Shown: positions 27,423-37,113 of the stretch, piece by piece
Layout of the letters: each line of letters opens with the position of its first letter
How positions within the stretch are numbered: the stretch's first letter is position 1
Translations under genes and position numbers: made by a program
Origin: Pseudomonas tritici
GTDB lineage: Bacteria; Pseudomonadota; Gammaproteobacteria; Pseudomonadales; Pseudomonadaceae
Direction of reading: 5' to 3'
NCBI RefSeq assembly: GCF_014268275.3
Contig: NZ_CP077084.1
Location: 1,736,001 to 1,800,000, forward strand
DNA length: 64,000 nt
The notes under the pieces: model-generated
Database searches by the model: none
Told to the model about the DNA's origin: nothing
What the model saw: only the letters and a program-made list of their open reading frames with translations

Positions 27423-29702
27423 TCAGCGAATTGGCCTGACGATGGACGTAGAGCCACCGCGGCTTGAGGACGTTTCTTTCGGCGAGCTGTTGTCTTTGGC
27501 GCCCACCACGCTGTGCGGGTAGAGCGGGTTACGCATGTTGATGCTCTGGATCACACCCATGATGTCACTGGCCGCCACTGCCGGGCTCAGCAGGTAACCC
27601 TGGACGAAATCGCAGTCATGCTTGAGCAGCAGCTCGAATTGCGCCTGGGTTTCGACGCCTTCAGTGACTACCTGCAAGTGCAGGGTGTGGGCCATCCCGA
27701 TAATCGCCTGAACGATCTCGATATCCGCAGTGGACTTGGGAATATCCTGGATAAACGAGCGGTCGATCTTCAAGGTATTGAGCGGCAGGCGCTTGAGGTA
27801 GGCGAGGGACGAGTAGCCGGTGCCAAAGTCGTCGATGGCCAGCGACACGCCCAGCGCGCGAATTTGCCGCAGCAGCGTCAGGGTGCTGCTGATATTGCCC
27901 ATCAGCGCATTTTCGGTGACTTCCAGCTCCAGGCGGTTGGCGGCGACGCCGCTGAAGCGCAGCGCATCTTCGATTTCATCCGCCAGCTCGTCACGGGCCA
28001 GGTTCAGGGCCGAGCAGTTCACTGACATCGTCAGTTCGGTATAGCCTCTGTCAGAAAGCATGCTCAGGTCATGACAGGCTTGGCGCAACACCCAGTGGTC
28101 CAATTCGGCAATCAGCCCATTGCTTTCGGCGATGCCGATAAACCGATCTGGTGCCAGCAGGCCGTGCTTTGGGTGTTGCCAGCGTACGAGGGCCTCTAGC
28201 CGCGTAACTTTGCCCAGCTTCATGTCAAAGATCGGTTGATAGAACAGCACCAGTTGGTCGTGGGTGCGCAAAGCGCCGCGCAGTTCCTCTTCCAATTGCA
28301 GTTCGAGAAAGGCGCGGGTTTTCAGGTTGGAGCTGAAGAAGTTCAGGGTGTTGCGCCCAGTGTCCTTGGACTGATACAGCGCCAGGTCGGCAGTTTTCAG
28401 CAGCTCCTCGCAGGTGAGGCCGTCATCGGGGAACAGGCTGATGCCGATGCTGGTGGTCATTACCATGCGTCGACCGGCCAGCTCGATGGGTTCTTTCATC
28501 TGTTGCATGATGCGCTGGGCCAGGTGCCGGGCTTCGTCGCGGTGGTGGATGCTGATCAAGATGCAGAACTCATCGCCGCCGAACCGCGCAACCACGTCGG
28601 CATGGCTGCGCACCGAGCCCTTGATATGCGCGGCCAGCACGGTGAGCAACTGGTCACCTGCGTCATGCCCGAGGCTGTCGTTGATGCGTTTGAAGTGGTC
28701 GATATCAAGAAAAATCACCGCCATCATGCCGTGGGAGGCGGTTTTTTCGGCAAGCTTCTCTGCAAAGATTTGGTTGAAGCCCCGTCGATTGAGCAGGCTG
28801 GTCAGGGCGTCGTAATGGGCCACTTGTTGCAATGAAGCGCGCGCCTGATCCAGTTCGCTGAGCAACGCATTAACCCGGCGCAGGTCGCGTTCCTTATGCT
28901 GCAGTTTCTTGTCGGCCAGGGCAGCACTGATGCTGCTGCCAATCACCAGCAGGGTGATGACCGCCACCGACAAACCCAGCTGGATAGGGTTGTTATCCGA
29001 AGGCAATGAGAGGTCAGCCCCAGTGGGAACAATTAATTGCATCGCGGCCATGCCGGTAAAATGCATGCTCAGGATTCCCGCACCCAAGACCAGGCTGGCG
29101 GCGTATTTGAGCAGTTGATGAAACACGCCGGTGCCGGTGCGCAGGTAGCTCGACAGCAACAACGCAGCCAGGCTTGCGCCCATGGCGATGGCCACCGAGG
29201 CTATGAACAACTCGGTCTCAAAATACAGCTGGGCCTGGGAACGCATGGCCGACATGCCAACGTAATGCATCAAGGCGATGCCGACACCCATCCATAGGGA
29301 GGCCAGCCCATATTGGTGGAACCGCAGGTGAGGATGGCTGAGGGTCTGCATGGCGATCAACGAGGCGATCAGCGCGATGAGCAAGGACGCGAACGTCATC
29401 AACAGGTCGTAGTGAATCGCGATAGGCGCCTGGAAGGCCAGCATGCTGATGAAGTGGGTGGACCAGATCCCGCCCGCCAGGCAACTGGCGCCGAGCCAGC
29501 GCCAATGGCGCTGCGCGGTCGGGTTCTCGACATGACCTACGCGTTCAGCCATGTCGAGCGTGCCAAAGCCTGCCGCGCAAGCGACGAGGTAGGCCAACAG
29601 CACCAAAAAGGGGTTATGACTGCAATTGAGTAATAAATGCCCGCTTTCCGGAAGCCCGGTGAACAAATGCAGACCCAGCCATTCCATAGCATGTCCCGTC
29701 AT
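27423..29702 (-). CDS. MHYT-GGDEF-EAL cyclic-di-GMP enzyme with membrane sensor
   Basis: A 759-residue protein. Seven membrane segments (about 30-260) hold three MHYT-type motifs (THFISM at 82, MHYVGM at 145, MHFTGM at 213), thought to bind a metal and sense O2, CO or NO. A GGDEF domain follows (intact GGDEF at 375-379) and then an EAL domain (LEALVRW at 502, DDFGTGYSSL). Both active-site motifs are intact, so it could make or break cyclic-di-GMP. The usual RxxD inhibitory site before GGDEF is absent (SHAD instead). Its architecture is that of P. aeruginosa MucR/NbdA; orthology to either is not proven. Confidence 0.92.
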   Translation of the reverse strand: MTGHAMEWLGLHLFTGLPESGHLLLNCSHNPFLVLLAYLVACAAGFGTLDMAERVGHVENPTAQRHWRWLGASCLAGGIWSTHFISMLAFQAPIAIHYDLLMTFASLLIALIASLIAMQTLSHPHLRFHQYGLASLWMGVGIALMHYVGMSAMRSQAQLYFETELFIASVAIAMGASLAALLLSSYLRTGTGVFHQLLKYAASLVLGAGILSMHFTGMAAMQLIVPTGADLSLPSDNNPIQLGLSVAVITLLVIGSSISAALADKKLQHKERDLRRVNALLSELDQARASLQQVAHYDALTSLLNRRGFNQIFAEKLAEKTASHGMMAVIFLDIDHFKRINDSLGHDAGDQLLTVLAAHIKGSVRSHADVVARFGGDEFCILISIHHRDEARHLAQRIMQQMKEPIELAGRRMVMTTSIGISLFPDDGLTCEELLKTADLALYQSKDTGRNTLNFFSSNLKTRAFLELQLEEELRGALRTHDQLVLFYQPIFDMKLGKVTRLEALVRWQHPKHGLLAPDRFIGIAESNGLIAELDHWVLRQACHDLSMLSDRGYTELTMSVNCSALNLARDELADEIEDALRFSGVAANRLELEVTENALMGNISSTLTLLRQIRALGVSLAIDDFGTGYSSLAYLKRLPLNTLKIDRSFIQDIPKSTADIEIVQAIIGMAHTLHLQVVTEGVETQAQFELLLKHDCDFVQGYLLSPAVAASDIMGVIQSINMRNPLYPHSVVGAKDNSSPKETSSSRGGSTSIVRPIR

Positions 29703-29825
29703 AGCGTCACGTCACTGCCTACGGCGATGACCTATGAGGTCAAGTATAGAAGCCTTACGGAATTTGCCAGGAATGATGGCACTTTGCTCTGAATTATTTT
29801 TGCATGCTGCTCATAGCGTTTGATG

Positions 29826-30191
29826 CTAAGCGCTGATGGGCAGCTCCAATTCGAATGGCGCATGCAACGGCGCCAAGCCAAACTCGGCGCGTGCGGCATC
29901 GCAATCGACGTTCTGCACACCCTGGCTCCACGACGCTTCAAACTCGCGGCAGGGGCTTGAGCGTTGCTCATAGATCGAGCAACTCGTCCCTTTACCCACT
30001 TCACCTTCAAGGCTGCAGCAGCGGGCGGGTTTCTGGTCGGTACCGATCATCGCCACGCGCGTTGGGTTGATTTGCACCACCAGGTCGTCGGGCACCGTGC
30101 CCCCCGATGAGGCGCACTCTCCCCAGAAGAAAGACACACGAAAGTATGAACAGCAGGCACCGCAACTCAGACACGGACTGGCTTCGGACAT
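29826..30191 (-). CDS. YkgJ-family cysteine-cluster protein
   Basis: Taking the ATG at 30191 gives 121 residues (MSEASPCLSCGACC). Alternative starts at 30200 and 30242 exist and none has a convincing ribosome site. Seen: CLSCGACCSYFRV, ARCCSL, and SCSIYEQRSSPCREF, the eight-cysteine pattern of the YkgJ/UPF0153 family, which probably binds an iron-sulfur or zinc cluster. Function is unknown. It is divergent from the MFS gene at 30442; the 250 bases between hold no gene. Confidence 0.85.
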   Translation of the reverse strand: MSEASPCLSCGACCSYFRVSFFWGECASSGGTVPDDLVVQINPTRVAMIGTDQKPARCCSLEGEVGKGTSCSIYEQRSSPCREFEASWSQGVQNVDCDAARAEFGLAPLHAPFELELPISA

Positions 30192-30441
30192 GGGCGTCAT
30201 CAATAGGATAAGTAGAGGGGGGACTACGGGAAGGCTCGCCATTCTATCCGCGCCATGGCTGTTGGGAAGGGGGGCGCGGACTTATATTTTCGTAGGCAAA
30301 GTCCCGCAGCACCGGGTGAAATCATGCCCTATCAGCTTTACGAATCATTACAGACAACCGCCGCCCGCCTGACTATGTTGCAGGTACCGGGCAGGATGCA
30401 GCGGGCATCGCAGCTCTCATAACAATAAAAGAGACGGACCC

Positions 30442-31788
30442 ATGCAGAACTCGACCCAAGCGGCGAATGCCTGGCGCATTCTGTTCCTGCTGTTCCTGGC
30501 CAACCTGTTCAACTTCTTCGACCGCACCATTCCGGCGATCATCATTGAGCCAATCCGTATGGAATGGCACCTGAGCGACTTCCAGCTCGGCATCATCGGC
30601 ACCGCCTTTACCCTCGTCTACGCCATCGCCGGCTTGCCCCTGGGGCGTATGGCCGACACCGGCTCGCGCAGCAAGCTGATGGGGTGGGGCCTGTTCGCCT
30701 GGAGCGGGCTGACGGCGGTCAACGGCCTGGTCGGCAGTTTCTGGACGTTTTTGCTGGTGCGCATGGGCGTCGGCATCGGCGAGGCCAGCTATGCGCCAGC
30801 GGCCAACTCGCTGATTGGCGACCTGTTCCCGGCGCACCGTCGCGCGCGGGCCATGGGCATTTTCATGCTGGGCCTGCCCTTGGGGCTATTGCTGGCGTTT
30901 TTCACCATCGGTTGGATGGTCAAGGCGTTTGACAGCTGGCGCGCACCGTTCTTTATCGCGGCAGTGCCGGGGCTGATCCTTGCGGTGTTCATGTTCTATA
31001 TCAAGGAGCCCAAGCGTGGCGCGGCGGAAACCGTGCAGGTTTCCCAGGAACGCGTCGACCGCCCGATTCGTCGCGTGCTGGCGGTGCCTACCTTCCTGTG
31101 GCTGGTGCTGGCCGGGTTGTGCTTTAACTTTGCCACCTACGCCTGTAACTCGTTCCTGGTGCCGATGTTGCAGCGTTACTTCCTGATGCCGCTGCAGGAC
31201 GCCGCCGTGGCCACCGGGGTGATCGTCGGCCTGACCGGCCTGGTGGGCCTGACCCTAGGCGGCTGGATCGCCGACAAGATCCATCAACGCGTAGCCAATG
31301 GCCGGCTGTTGTTCGCCGCGTTCAGCCTGATCATCTCCACCGTGACCACTGCCTGGGCGTTGCACGCCGGGCGCATTGAGATTGGTGTGTTTGTGGCGTT
31401 GTTCAGTGTGGGCTGGTTGTTTGCCTATAACTTCTACACCTGCGTGTACACGGCGATTCAGGACGTGGTGGAACCGCGCCTGCGGGCCACGGCGATGGCG
31501 CTGTTTTTTGCCGGGTTGTACTTGCTGGGTGGGGGGATGGGGCCGATCGTCGTGGGTGGGCTTTCCGATCATTTTGCCCATTCGGCTATGTACGCGGCGG
31601 GGGCGGAGCAGATGACGGAGGCCTATAAGGCGGTGGGGTTACATGACGCCATGTACCTGATTCCGGTGGCGCTGTTCTTGACCCTGTTGTTTTTGTTTCA
31701 GGCGTCGCGCTGTTTTGTGCGGGATGCCAAACGGATGAAAGAGGGGTTGGTGGCGGTTGAGGTGCCGGCTGCTGTGGCTACGGCTTGA
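30442..31788 (+). CDS. MFS transporter (spinster-like / ACS-type)
   Basis: A 448-residue protein with 12 membrane segments. Seen: LFNFFDRTIPAIIIEPIRMEW at the N-terminus, the MFS loop motif PLGRMADTGSRSKLMGWGL, and RMGVGIGEASYAPAANSLI, which resembles the spinster-like group. The substrate cannot be told. GAGACGG lies before the ATG. It is transcribed toward rapA; a REPIN and a two-way terminator lie between the two. Confidence 0.88.
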   Translation: MQNSTQAANAWRILFLLFLANLFNFFDRTIPAIIIEPIRMEWHLSDFQLGIIGTAFTLVYAIAGLPLGRMADTGSRSKLMGWGLFAWSGLTAVNGLVGSFWTFLLVRMGVGIGEASYAPAANSLIGDLFPAHRRARAMGIFMLGLPLGLLLAFFTIGWMVKAFDSWRAPFFIAAVPGLILAVFMFYIKEPKRGAAETVQVSQERVDRPIRRVLAVPTFLWLVLAGLCFNFATYACNSFLVPMLQRYFLMPLQDAAVATGVIVGLTGLVGLTLGGWIADKIHQRVANGRLLFAAFSLIISTVTTAWALHAGRIEIGVFVALFSVGWLFAYNFYTCVYTAIQDVVEPRLRATAMALFFAGLYLLGGGMGPIVVGGLSDHFAHSAMYAAGAEQMTEAYKAVGLHDAMYLIPVALFLTLLFLFQASRCFVRDAKRMKEGLVAVEVPAAVATA

Positions 31789-31801
31789 GACCGAGTGGAC
31801 C

Positions 31802-31887
31802 CTTTCGCGAGCAAGCCCGCTCCCACATTGATCGGTGATCGACATGACAACTCGGTCAAATGTGGGAGCGGGCTTGCTCGCGAAGGC
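31802..31887. repeat. REPIN (GTGGGAGCGGGC type)
   Basis: TTTCGCGAGCAAGCCCGCTC at the left and GAGCGGGCTTGCTCGCGAAG at the right are inverted copies separated by about 45 bases. Confidence 0.9.
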
Positions 31888-31916
31888 GCTATTAATGCCA
31901 CAGATATTCTCAAGCG

Positions 31917-31953
31917 AATAAAAAAGGCCCGCATTGCGCGGGCCTTCTTTTTA
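31917..31953. terminator. Two-way terminator between the MFS gene and rapA
   Basis: AAGGCCCGC and GCGGGCCTT pair around ATTGC-type loop bases, with an A-run before and a T-run after, so it fits termination on either strand. Confidence 0.9.
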
Positions 31954-31970
31954 GCGGAGCAGGGTGGTAA

Positions 31971-34817
31971 TCAACCCGCTACCAGGACTCGAATCGCTTC
32001 CAGTCGCAGCGCCGCTTTATCCAGCATGGCCAAGCCTTGCTCGCGCTGGTTGCGCAGGGCAACCAGCTCGCTGTCACGCACGGTCGGGTTGACCGCTTGC
32101 AACGCGGTCAGGCGCGCCAGCTCTTCGTCGGTGTCCGCCGCCAGGCGACGTTTGGCCTCGGCTACGCGCTCGGCGTGGCGCGGGGTGATCTTCTCTTCAC
32201 CGGCGTTGATCCGTGGCGTCAGATGGTCGCGCTGGGCCTGGATAAACTTGTTGGCGCTGGCCCGAGGCACGCTTTCCAACTGGTCGTTGAGGGTTTCGAA
32301 CGACACGCGGCCCGACAGGTCGTTGCCATTGGCGTCCAGCAGGCAGCGCAGTGCCGCCGGCGGCAGGTAACGACCCAGTTGCAGCGCGCGCGGCGCGACC
32401 ACTTCGCTGACGTAAAGCAGCTCCAGCAACACGGTGCCCGGCTTGAGCGCCTTGTTCTTGATCAGCGCCACGGCGGTGTTGCCCATGGAACCGGACAGCA
32501 CCAGGTCCATGCCACCCTGCACCATCGGGTGTTCCCAGGTGATGAACTGCATGTCTTCGCGCGACAGTGCCTGGTTGCGGTCGTAGGTGATGGTCACACC
32601 TTCGTCGTCACCCAGGGGGAAGCTGGCGTCGAGCATTTTTTCGCTGGGCTTGAGGATCAGCGCGTTTTCCGAATGGTCTTCGCTGTCGATGCCAAACGCG
32701 TCGAACAGGGTTTCCATGTAGATCGGCAGGGCGAACTGGTCGTCTTGCTCAAGGATGTCTTCGACCAGCGCATCGCCTTCACCCGCGCCGCCGGAATTGA
32801 GCTCCAGCAAGCGGTCTCGACCGGTGTGCAGTTCCTGCTCCAGGCGCTCGCGTTCGACGCGGGCCTCGTCGACCAGGGCTTGCCACTCGCCGTCGTCGGC
32901 GTTTTCCAGCAGCGGCAGCAGGCGTGGGCCGAACTGGTGCTGCAAGGCGTTGCCGGTCGGGCAGGTATTGAGAAACGCGTTCAGCGCTTCGTGGTACCAC
33001 TGGAACAGACGCTCTTGCGGGCTGGTTTCCAGGTAAGGCACGTGCAGTTCGATCACATGCTTCTGGCCGATCCGGTCCAGACGGCCGATCCGCTGTTCCA
33101 GCAAGTCAGGGTGGGACGGCAGGTCGAACAGCACCAAATGGTGGGAGAACTGGAAGTTACGGCCTTCACTGCCGATCTCGGAGCAGATCAGCACTTGGGC
33201 GCCAAACTCTTCATCGGCGAAGTAAGCGGCGGCGCGGTCACGCTCGAGGATGTTCATGCCCTCATGGAACACCGTGGCCGGGATGCCGGAGCGCACGCGC
33301 AGGGCGTCTTCCAGGTCCATGGCGGTTTCGGCGTGGGCGCAGATCACCAGGACCTTGGTGCGCTTGAGCATTTTCAGCTGGTCGATCAGCCACTCGACCC
33401 GTGGGTCGAAGCGCCACCAGCGGTTTTCTTCTTCGATGTCCGGCTGCGACTGGAAGCTGACTTCCGGGTACAGCTCGGCGTGTTCGCCCAGCGGCAACTC
33501 CAGGTATTCGTCCGGGTTTGGCAGCGGGTAGGCGTGCAGCTTGCGCTCCGGGAAGCCTTGCACAGCGGCGCGGGTGTTGCGAAACAGCACGCGGCCAGTG
33601 CCGTGGCGGTCGAGCAACTCACGCACCAGGCGCGCACTGGCTTCTGTGTCGCCATCGTTGACGGCGGTCAGCAGGGCTTCGCCTTCGTTGCCGAGGAAAC
33701 CCTGGATGGTCGTGTGTGCGGCAGGGGAGAGGCGACCCTTGTCCAGCAACTCCTGCACGGCTTCGGCCACCGGGCGATAGTTTTCGCTCTCGGCGCGGAA
33801 GGCCGCCAGGTCGTGGAAGCGGTTCGGGTCCAGCAGACGCAGGCGCGCGAAGTGGCTGTCCTGGCCCAGTTGTTCCGGGGTGGCGGTGAGCAGCAGCACG
33901 CCGGGAATCACTTCAGCCAACTGTTCGACCAGTGTGTATTCGGGGCTGGCTTTCTCTTCATGCCACACCAGGTGGTGGGCTTCGTCGACGACCAGCAAGT
34001 CCCAGCCAGCCGCGAACAGTGCGTCCTGGGCCTTCTCGTCGTCCACCAGCCATTCCAGCGCGACCAGCGCCAGTTGGGTGTCTTCGAACGGGTTGGCGGC
34101 ATCGCTTTCGATAAAGCGTTCTTCGTCGAACAGCGCGACTTGCAGGTTGAAGCGCCGGCGCATTTCCACCAGCCATTGGTGCTGCAGGTTTTCCGGGACG
34201 AGGATCAGAACGCGGTTGGCGCGACCCGAGAGCAGTTGGCGATGGATCACCAGGCCGGCTTCGATGGTCTTGCCCAAGCCTACTTCGTCGGCCAGCAATA
34301 CCCGAGGCGCGATACGGTCAGCGACTTCACGGGCGATGTGCAGTTGGTGCGCGATAGGTTGCGCACGCACGCCGCCCAGGCCCCACAGCGAGGACTGCAA
34401 TTGGCGGCTGGTGTGTTCCAGGGTGTGGTAGCGCAGCGAGAACCAGGCCAGCGGGTCGATCTGCCCGGCGAACAGACGGTCGCTGGCCAGGCGGAACTGG
34501 ATAAAGTTGGAGAGTTGGGTTTCCGGCAGGGTGACCTGCTCGTGCTGCCCATTGAGGCCGTGGTACACCAGCAAGCCGTCGACATCGTCGACTTCCTGCA
34601 CGGTCATTTTCCAGCCTTCGAAATGGGTGATGGTGTCGCCCGGCGAAAACCTCACGCGGGTGAGGGGCGCATTCCGTAACGCATACTGGCGAGTGTCGCC
34701 AGTGGCCGGATAGAGCACGGTCAACAAGCGGCCGTCCTGTGCCAGAACGGTGCCTAACCCCAGCTCTGCTTCGCTGTCACTAATCCAGCGTTGCCCCGGT
34801 TGATACTGCTGCGCCAT
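31971..34817 (-). CDS. rapA: RNA polymerase-associated protein RapA (SWI2/SNF2 ATPase)
   Basis: A 948-residue protein, close to E. coli RapA (968). Seen: tandem N-terminal Tudor-like folds ([37 protein letters not shown]), Walker [16 protein letters not shown] (174-188), DEAHHL, LLLTATP, and the second helicase lobe [23 protein letters not shown] with [10 protein letters not shown]. RapA binds core RNA polymerase and uses ATP to recycle it after transcription. It stands alone, and its 219-base upstream region shows no other gene. Confidence 0.97.
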   Translation of the reverse strand: MAQQYQPGQRWISDSEAELGLGTVLAQDGRLLTVLYPATGDTRQYALRNAPLTRVRFSPGDTITHFEGWKMTVQEVDDVDGLLVYHGLNGQHEQVTLPETQLSNFIQFRLASDRLFAGQIDPLAWFSLRYHTLEHTSRQLQSSLWGLGGVRAQPIAHQLHIAREVADRIAPRVLLADEVGLGKTIEAGLVIHRQLLSGRANRVLILVPENLQHQWLVEMRRRFNLQVALFDEERFIESDAANPFEDTQLALVALEWLVDDEKAQDALFAAGWDLLVVDEAHHLVWHEEKASPEYTLVEQLAEVIPGVLLLTATPEQLGQDSHFARLRLLDPNRFHDLAAFRAESENYRPVAEAVQELLDKGRLSPAAHTTIQGFLGNEGEALLTAVNDGDTEASARLVRELLDRHGTGRVLFRNTRAAVQGFPERKLHAYPLPNPDEYLELPLGEHAELYPEVSFQSQPDIEEENRWWRFDPRVEWLIDQLKMLKRTKVLVICAHAETAMDLEDALRVRSGIPATVFHEGMNILERDRAAAYFADEEFGAQVLICSEIGSEGRNFQFSHHLVLFDLPSHPDLLEQRIGRLDRIGQKHVIELHVPYLETSPQERLFQWYHEALNAFLNTCPTGNALQHQFGPRLLPLLENADDGEWQALVDEARVERERLEQELHTGRDRLLELNSGGAGEGDALVEDILEQDDQFALPIYMETLFDAFGIDSEDHSENALILKPSEKMLDASFPLGDDEGVTITYDRNQALSREDMQFITWEHPMVQGGMDLVLSGSMGNTAVALIKNKALKPGTVLLELLYVSEVVAPRALQLGRYLPPAALRCLLDANGNDLSGRVSFETLNDQLESVPRASANKFIQAQRDHLTPRINAGEEKITPRHAERVAEAKRRLAADTDEELARLTALQAVNPTVRDSELVALRNQREQGLAMLDKAALRLEAIRVLVAG

Positions 34818-35036
34818 GCTGCCTGACTCCCGCCGTGAAAAAGCCGACTATCTTAACGGAACAAGGCCCCCATCCAAAGGACTCTGAGAAAAACTACTCT
34901 CTTTGGCGAGCGTATCCAGCGCTGAATCGACGGGTGGCGGGCACTTGCGAGTGTCGACTGGGTCACAGCTTGGCGAGCCTATGCTCAAGTCGCCCTGCCA
35001 CCCGCCGACAGCCTGTTGATCAGGAGAGTAATCATT

Positions 35037-35378
35037 ATGCTGCCACCCATGCTGCCCGTCAGCGTTGTGCCGGTCACGTCACAACTCGATCCGGTGCGAC
35101 AGAAGCCGGATATCCCGCCCGTGGTGCCAGTTCAGCCGGGCTCCAACGAAAGCACTATCGACCTGAAAAAGGGCGACGCCGAGACATCGGCGTTTTTGCT
35201 GCGCGAAGAACAACGCCGCCAGCAGGAACAACAGAAGCGCCGGCGTGAAGCCGATGAAAATCCGGAACAGCACTTGGCCATTCCGGGGGATGTGCTCAAC
35301 GCCGACAACACCGTGCCAGTGATTCCGCTGATCGAAGACGCGCCGCGCCAGGGCTTGTGGGTCGACGTCGAGGTTTAG
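35037..35378 (+). CDS. Conserved small protein, function unknown
   Basis: ATG 35037 follows a good ribosome site (CAGGAGAG) and gives 113 residues, hydrophilic and charged. It opens MLPPMLPVSVVPVTSQLDPV, has a central LLREEQRRQQEQQKRRREAD coiled-coil-like stretch, and closes RQGLWVDVEV. No signal peptide. In pseudomonads such proteins are sometimes mislabelled aspartate-semialdehyde dehydrogenase, for which I see no support. Its stop overlaps the tail of the aminotransferase gene on the other strand by four bases. Confidence 0.72.
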   Translation: MLPPMLPVSVVPVTSQLDPVRQKPDIPPVVPVQPGSNESTIDLKKGDAETSAFLLREEQRRQQEQQKRRREADENPEQHLAIPGDVLNADNTVPVIPLIEDAPRQGLWVDVEV

Positions 35379-36556
35379 TCGGCCAATTCGCGCAAGGCCG
35401 CTGACAGCAACGCGATATCGTCCTCGTTGTTCAGCGGGCTGACTGAGATCCGCGCCACGCTTTGCAGGCCTCGCGCTTGCATATCCAACGGGGTATACGC
35501 CACGCCGTTGGCGCCGATGTTGATGCGCTGCAAGCCCAGGCGCCGTTTGAGTTCGAAGGCATCCCAACCGGCCAAGTTGAAAGCGATCAAGCCTGATTGA
35601 CGGGTGCCCAAGTCATGCAGGGTAATGCCCGGAACCCCACGCAACGCTTCGCGAATTCGCTCACTGGTCTGCGAGACGCGCTCCCAGACGCGCTCGATGC
35701 CCAGTCGATTCATCTCCTGCAATGCATTGCCCAGCCCGGCCAGCAAGGCGAACGATGTCTCGCTGGTTTCAAAGCGGCGGGCATCGTTGCGCAGGTCGAA
35801 ACCCTGGGCGGTCCATGGCGCTGAAAACACGTCGCGCTGAGCAGGCTTCAATCGCTCGAGAAACGCCGGCCGCACATACAACAGCGCTGTACCACGTGGC
35901 CCGCGCAGGTGTTTGCGACCGGCCGACTTGAGCACATCACACTGCAGCGCGTGCACATCTACAGGCATCTGGCCGACGGCTTGGCCTGCATCGATGAAAT
36001 AGGGGATGGCGTGGCGACTGGCGACCTCACCGATGGCCTGGGCGGGGTTGATCAGGCCACCGTTGGCCGGCAGCCAAGTGAGGTCGATCAACTTCACATG
36101 GGCATCAATCATTGACTCCAGCGCCACTGGGCAGGCCGCGCCACTGTCATCGCAGGGGATGACCTCGATCCGAGCACCGGCTTGCACGGCCAGTTCCATG
36201 CTCGCCAGGTTGCCGCCCCACTCGTGACGGCCCACCAGAATGCGGTCTCCGGGCTGCCAGCGGCCCAAGGCCTGGAAGGCCATGCTCCAGGCGGTCGAGC
36301 CGCTGCTGGCAAAGGCAATTGAGGAAGCCGGGGCATTGAGTAACTGCCCGGCGGCTCGGCGGGCTTTTTCTAGCAGCACCTCGCCGTGTTCGCCGGCCTC
36401 CATCGGGCCGTCGCGGGCTTCGCGTTGCAACTGCTCGATGATGGCGTCGAGGGTCGCCTGGCTGGGCAAGGAGGCGCCTGCATGGTTGAAATGCACGATG
36501 CCGGACTGGCAGCCTGGCGTTGCATCCCGCAGTTGTTGGATTTCGCGCGGGCTCAT
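35375..36556 (-). CDS. Class V aminotransferase / cysteine desulfurase-like PLP enzyme
   Basis: A 393-residue fold-type I PLP enzyme. Seen: HFNHAGASLPS near the start, SSGSTAW (cofactor phosphate loop, about 84), the cofactor-pairing Asp in FIDAGQAVG (Asp189) and the Schiff-base region KSAGRKHLRGPRGTALLYV with Lys215. The lysine context RKHLRGPRG resembles the isopenicillin-N epimerase/SufS-like group. It overlaps the RidA-family gene by four bases, so the two are co-translated. RidA proteins remove reactive enamine/imine products of PLP enzymes, which suits an eliminating or deaminating activity. Confidence 0.87.
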   Translation of the reverse strand: MSPREIQQLRDATPGCQSGIVHFNHAGASLPSQATLDAIIEQLQREARDGPMEAGEHGEVLLEKARRAAGQLLNAPASSIAFASSGSTAWSMAFQALGRWQPGDRILVGRHEWGGNLASMELAVQAGARIEVIPCDDSGAACPVALESMIDAHVKLIDLTWLPANGGLINPAQAIGEVASRHAIPYFIDAGQAVGQMPVDVHALQCDVLKSAGRKHLRGPRGTALLYVRPAFLERLKPAQRDVFSAPWTAQGFDLRNDARRFETSETSFALLAGLGNALQEMNRLGIERVWERVSQTSERIREALRGVPGITLHDLGTRQSGLIAFNLAGWDAFELKRRLGLQRINIGANGVAYTPLDMQARGLQSVARISVSPLNNEDDIALLSAALRELAD

Positions 36557-37023
36557 GGGCGCAACTCAAAAATCGCATCAACCTCCACCGCTACGCCGGC
36601 CGGAAGGCTGGAAACGCCCAGGGCGGTACGCACATGCCGACCTTTTTCGCCGAGGGCGTTGACCAACAGGTTGGAGGCACCGTTGGCGACCAAGCTCTGT
36701 TGCTTGAAATCAGCGCTGCAGGCGATAAAGACCTCCAGGCGCAGCGTGCGCACCAGGCGCGACAGGTCATCACCCAGCGCATCGCTCAACTGCGCCAATA
36801 GGCTCAACGCGGCGAGTTCCGCCGCTTGGGCGCCTTCTTCATCATTCAAGGATTCACCCAGCCGGCCCACGTAGGCAGGTTTATCGTCCACCAGTGGAAT
36901 TTGCCCGGAAATGAACAACTGGTGCTGGCTGATGACATGGCTGATGTAGTTGGCAGCCGGTTGGCTGGGGGCGGGCAGCGTGAGGCCGAGAGCTTGCACG
37001 CGTTGGCGGATGGAGTCGCTCAT
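36553..37023 (-). CDS. RidA family (YjgF/UK114) protein
   Basis: ATG 37023 (MSDSIRQRVQALGLTLP) gives 156 residues; an upstream in-frame start at 37056 lacks homology. Seen: HQLFISGQIPLVDDKPAYVGRLG, then RTALGVSSLPAGVAVEVDAI with the conserved Arg that holds the carboxylate in RidA deaminases. At 156 residues it belongs to the longer, non-archetypal RidA subgroup. It is first of a two-gene operon with the aminotransferase. Confidence 0.9.
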   Translation of the reverse strand: MSDSIRQRVQALGLTLPAPSQPAANYISHVISQHQLFISGQIPLVDDKPAYVGRLGESLNDEEGAQAAELAALSLLAQLSDALGDDLSRLVRTLRLEVFIACSADFKQQSLVANGASNLLVNALGEKGRHVRTALGVSSLPAGVAVEVDAIFELRP

Positions 37024-37113
37024 GATGAATCCTCTTGAGTCAGGAGGTTTCAGCATGTTGGTTGCTCAGAAAGGCGACAAACGGATAGATCTCACGCGAC
37101 GTATCGAAATCAC

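Noticed and set aside
32037..34679. 880-codon open frame opposite rapA
   Set aside because: RapA motifs are clear on the minus strand; the antisense frame has shadow composition and no ribosome site.
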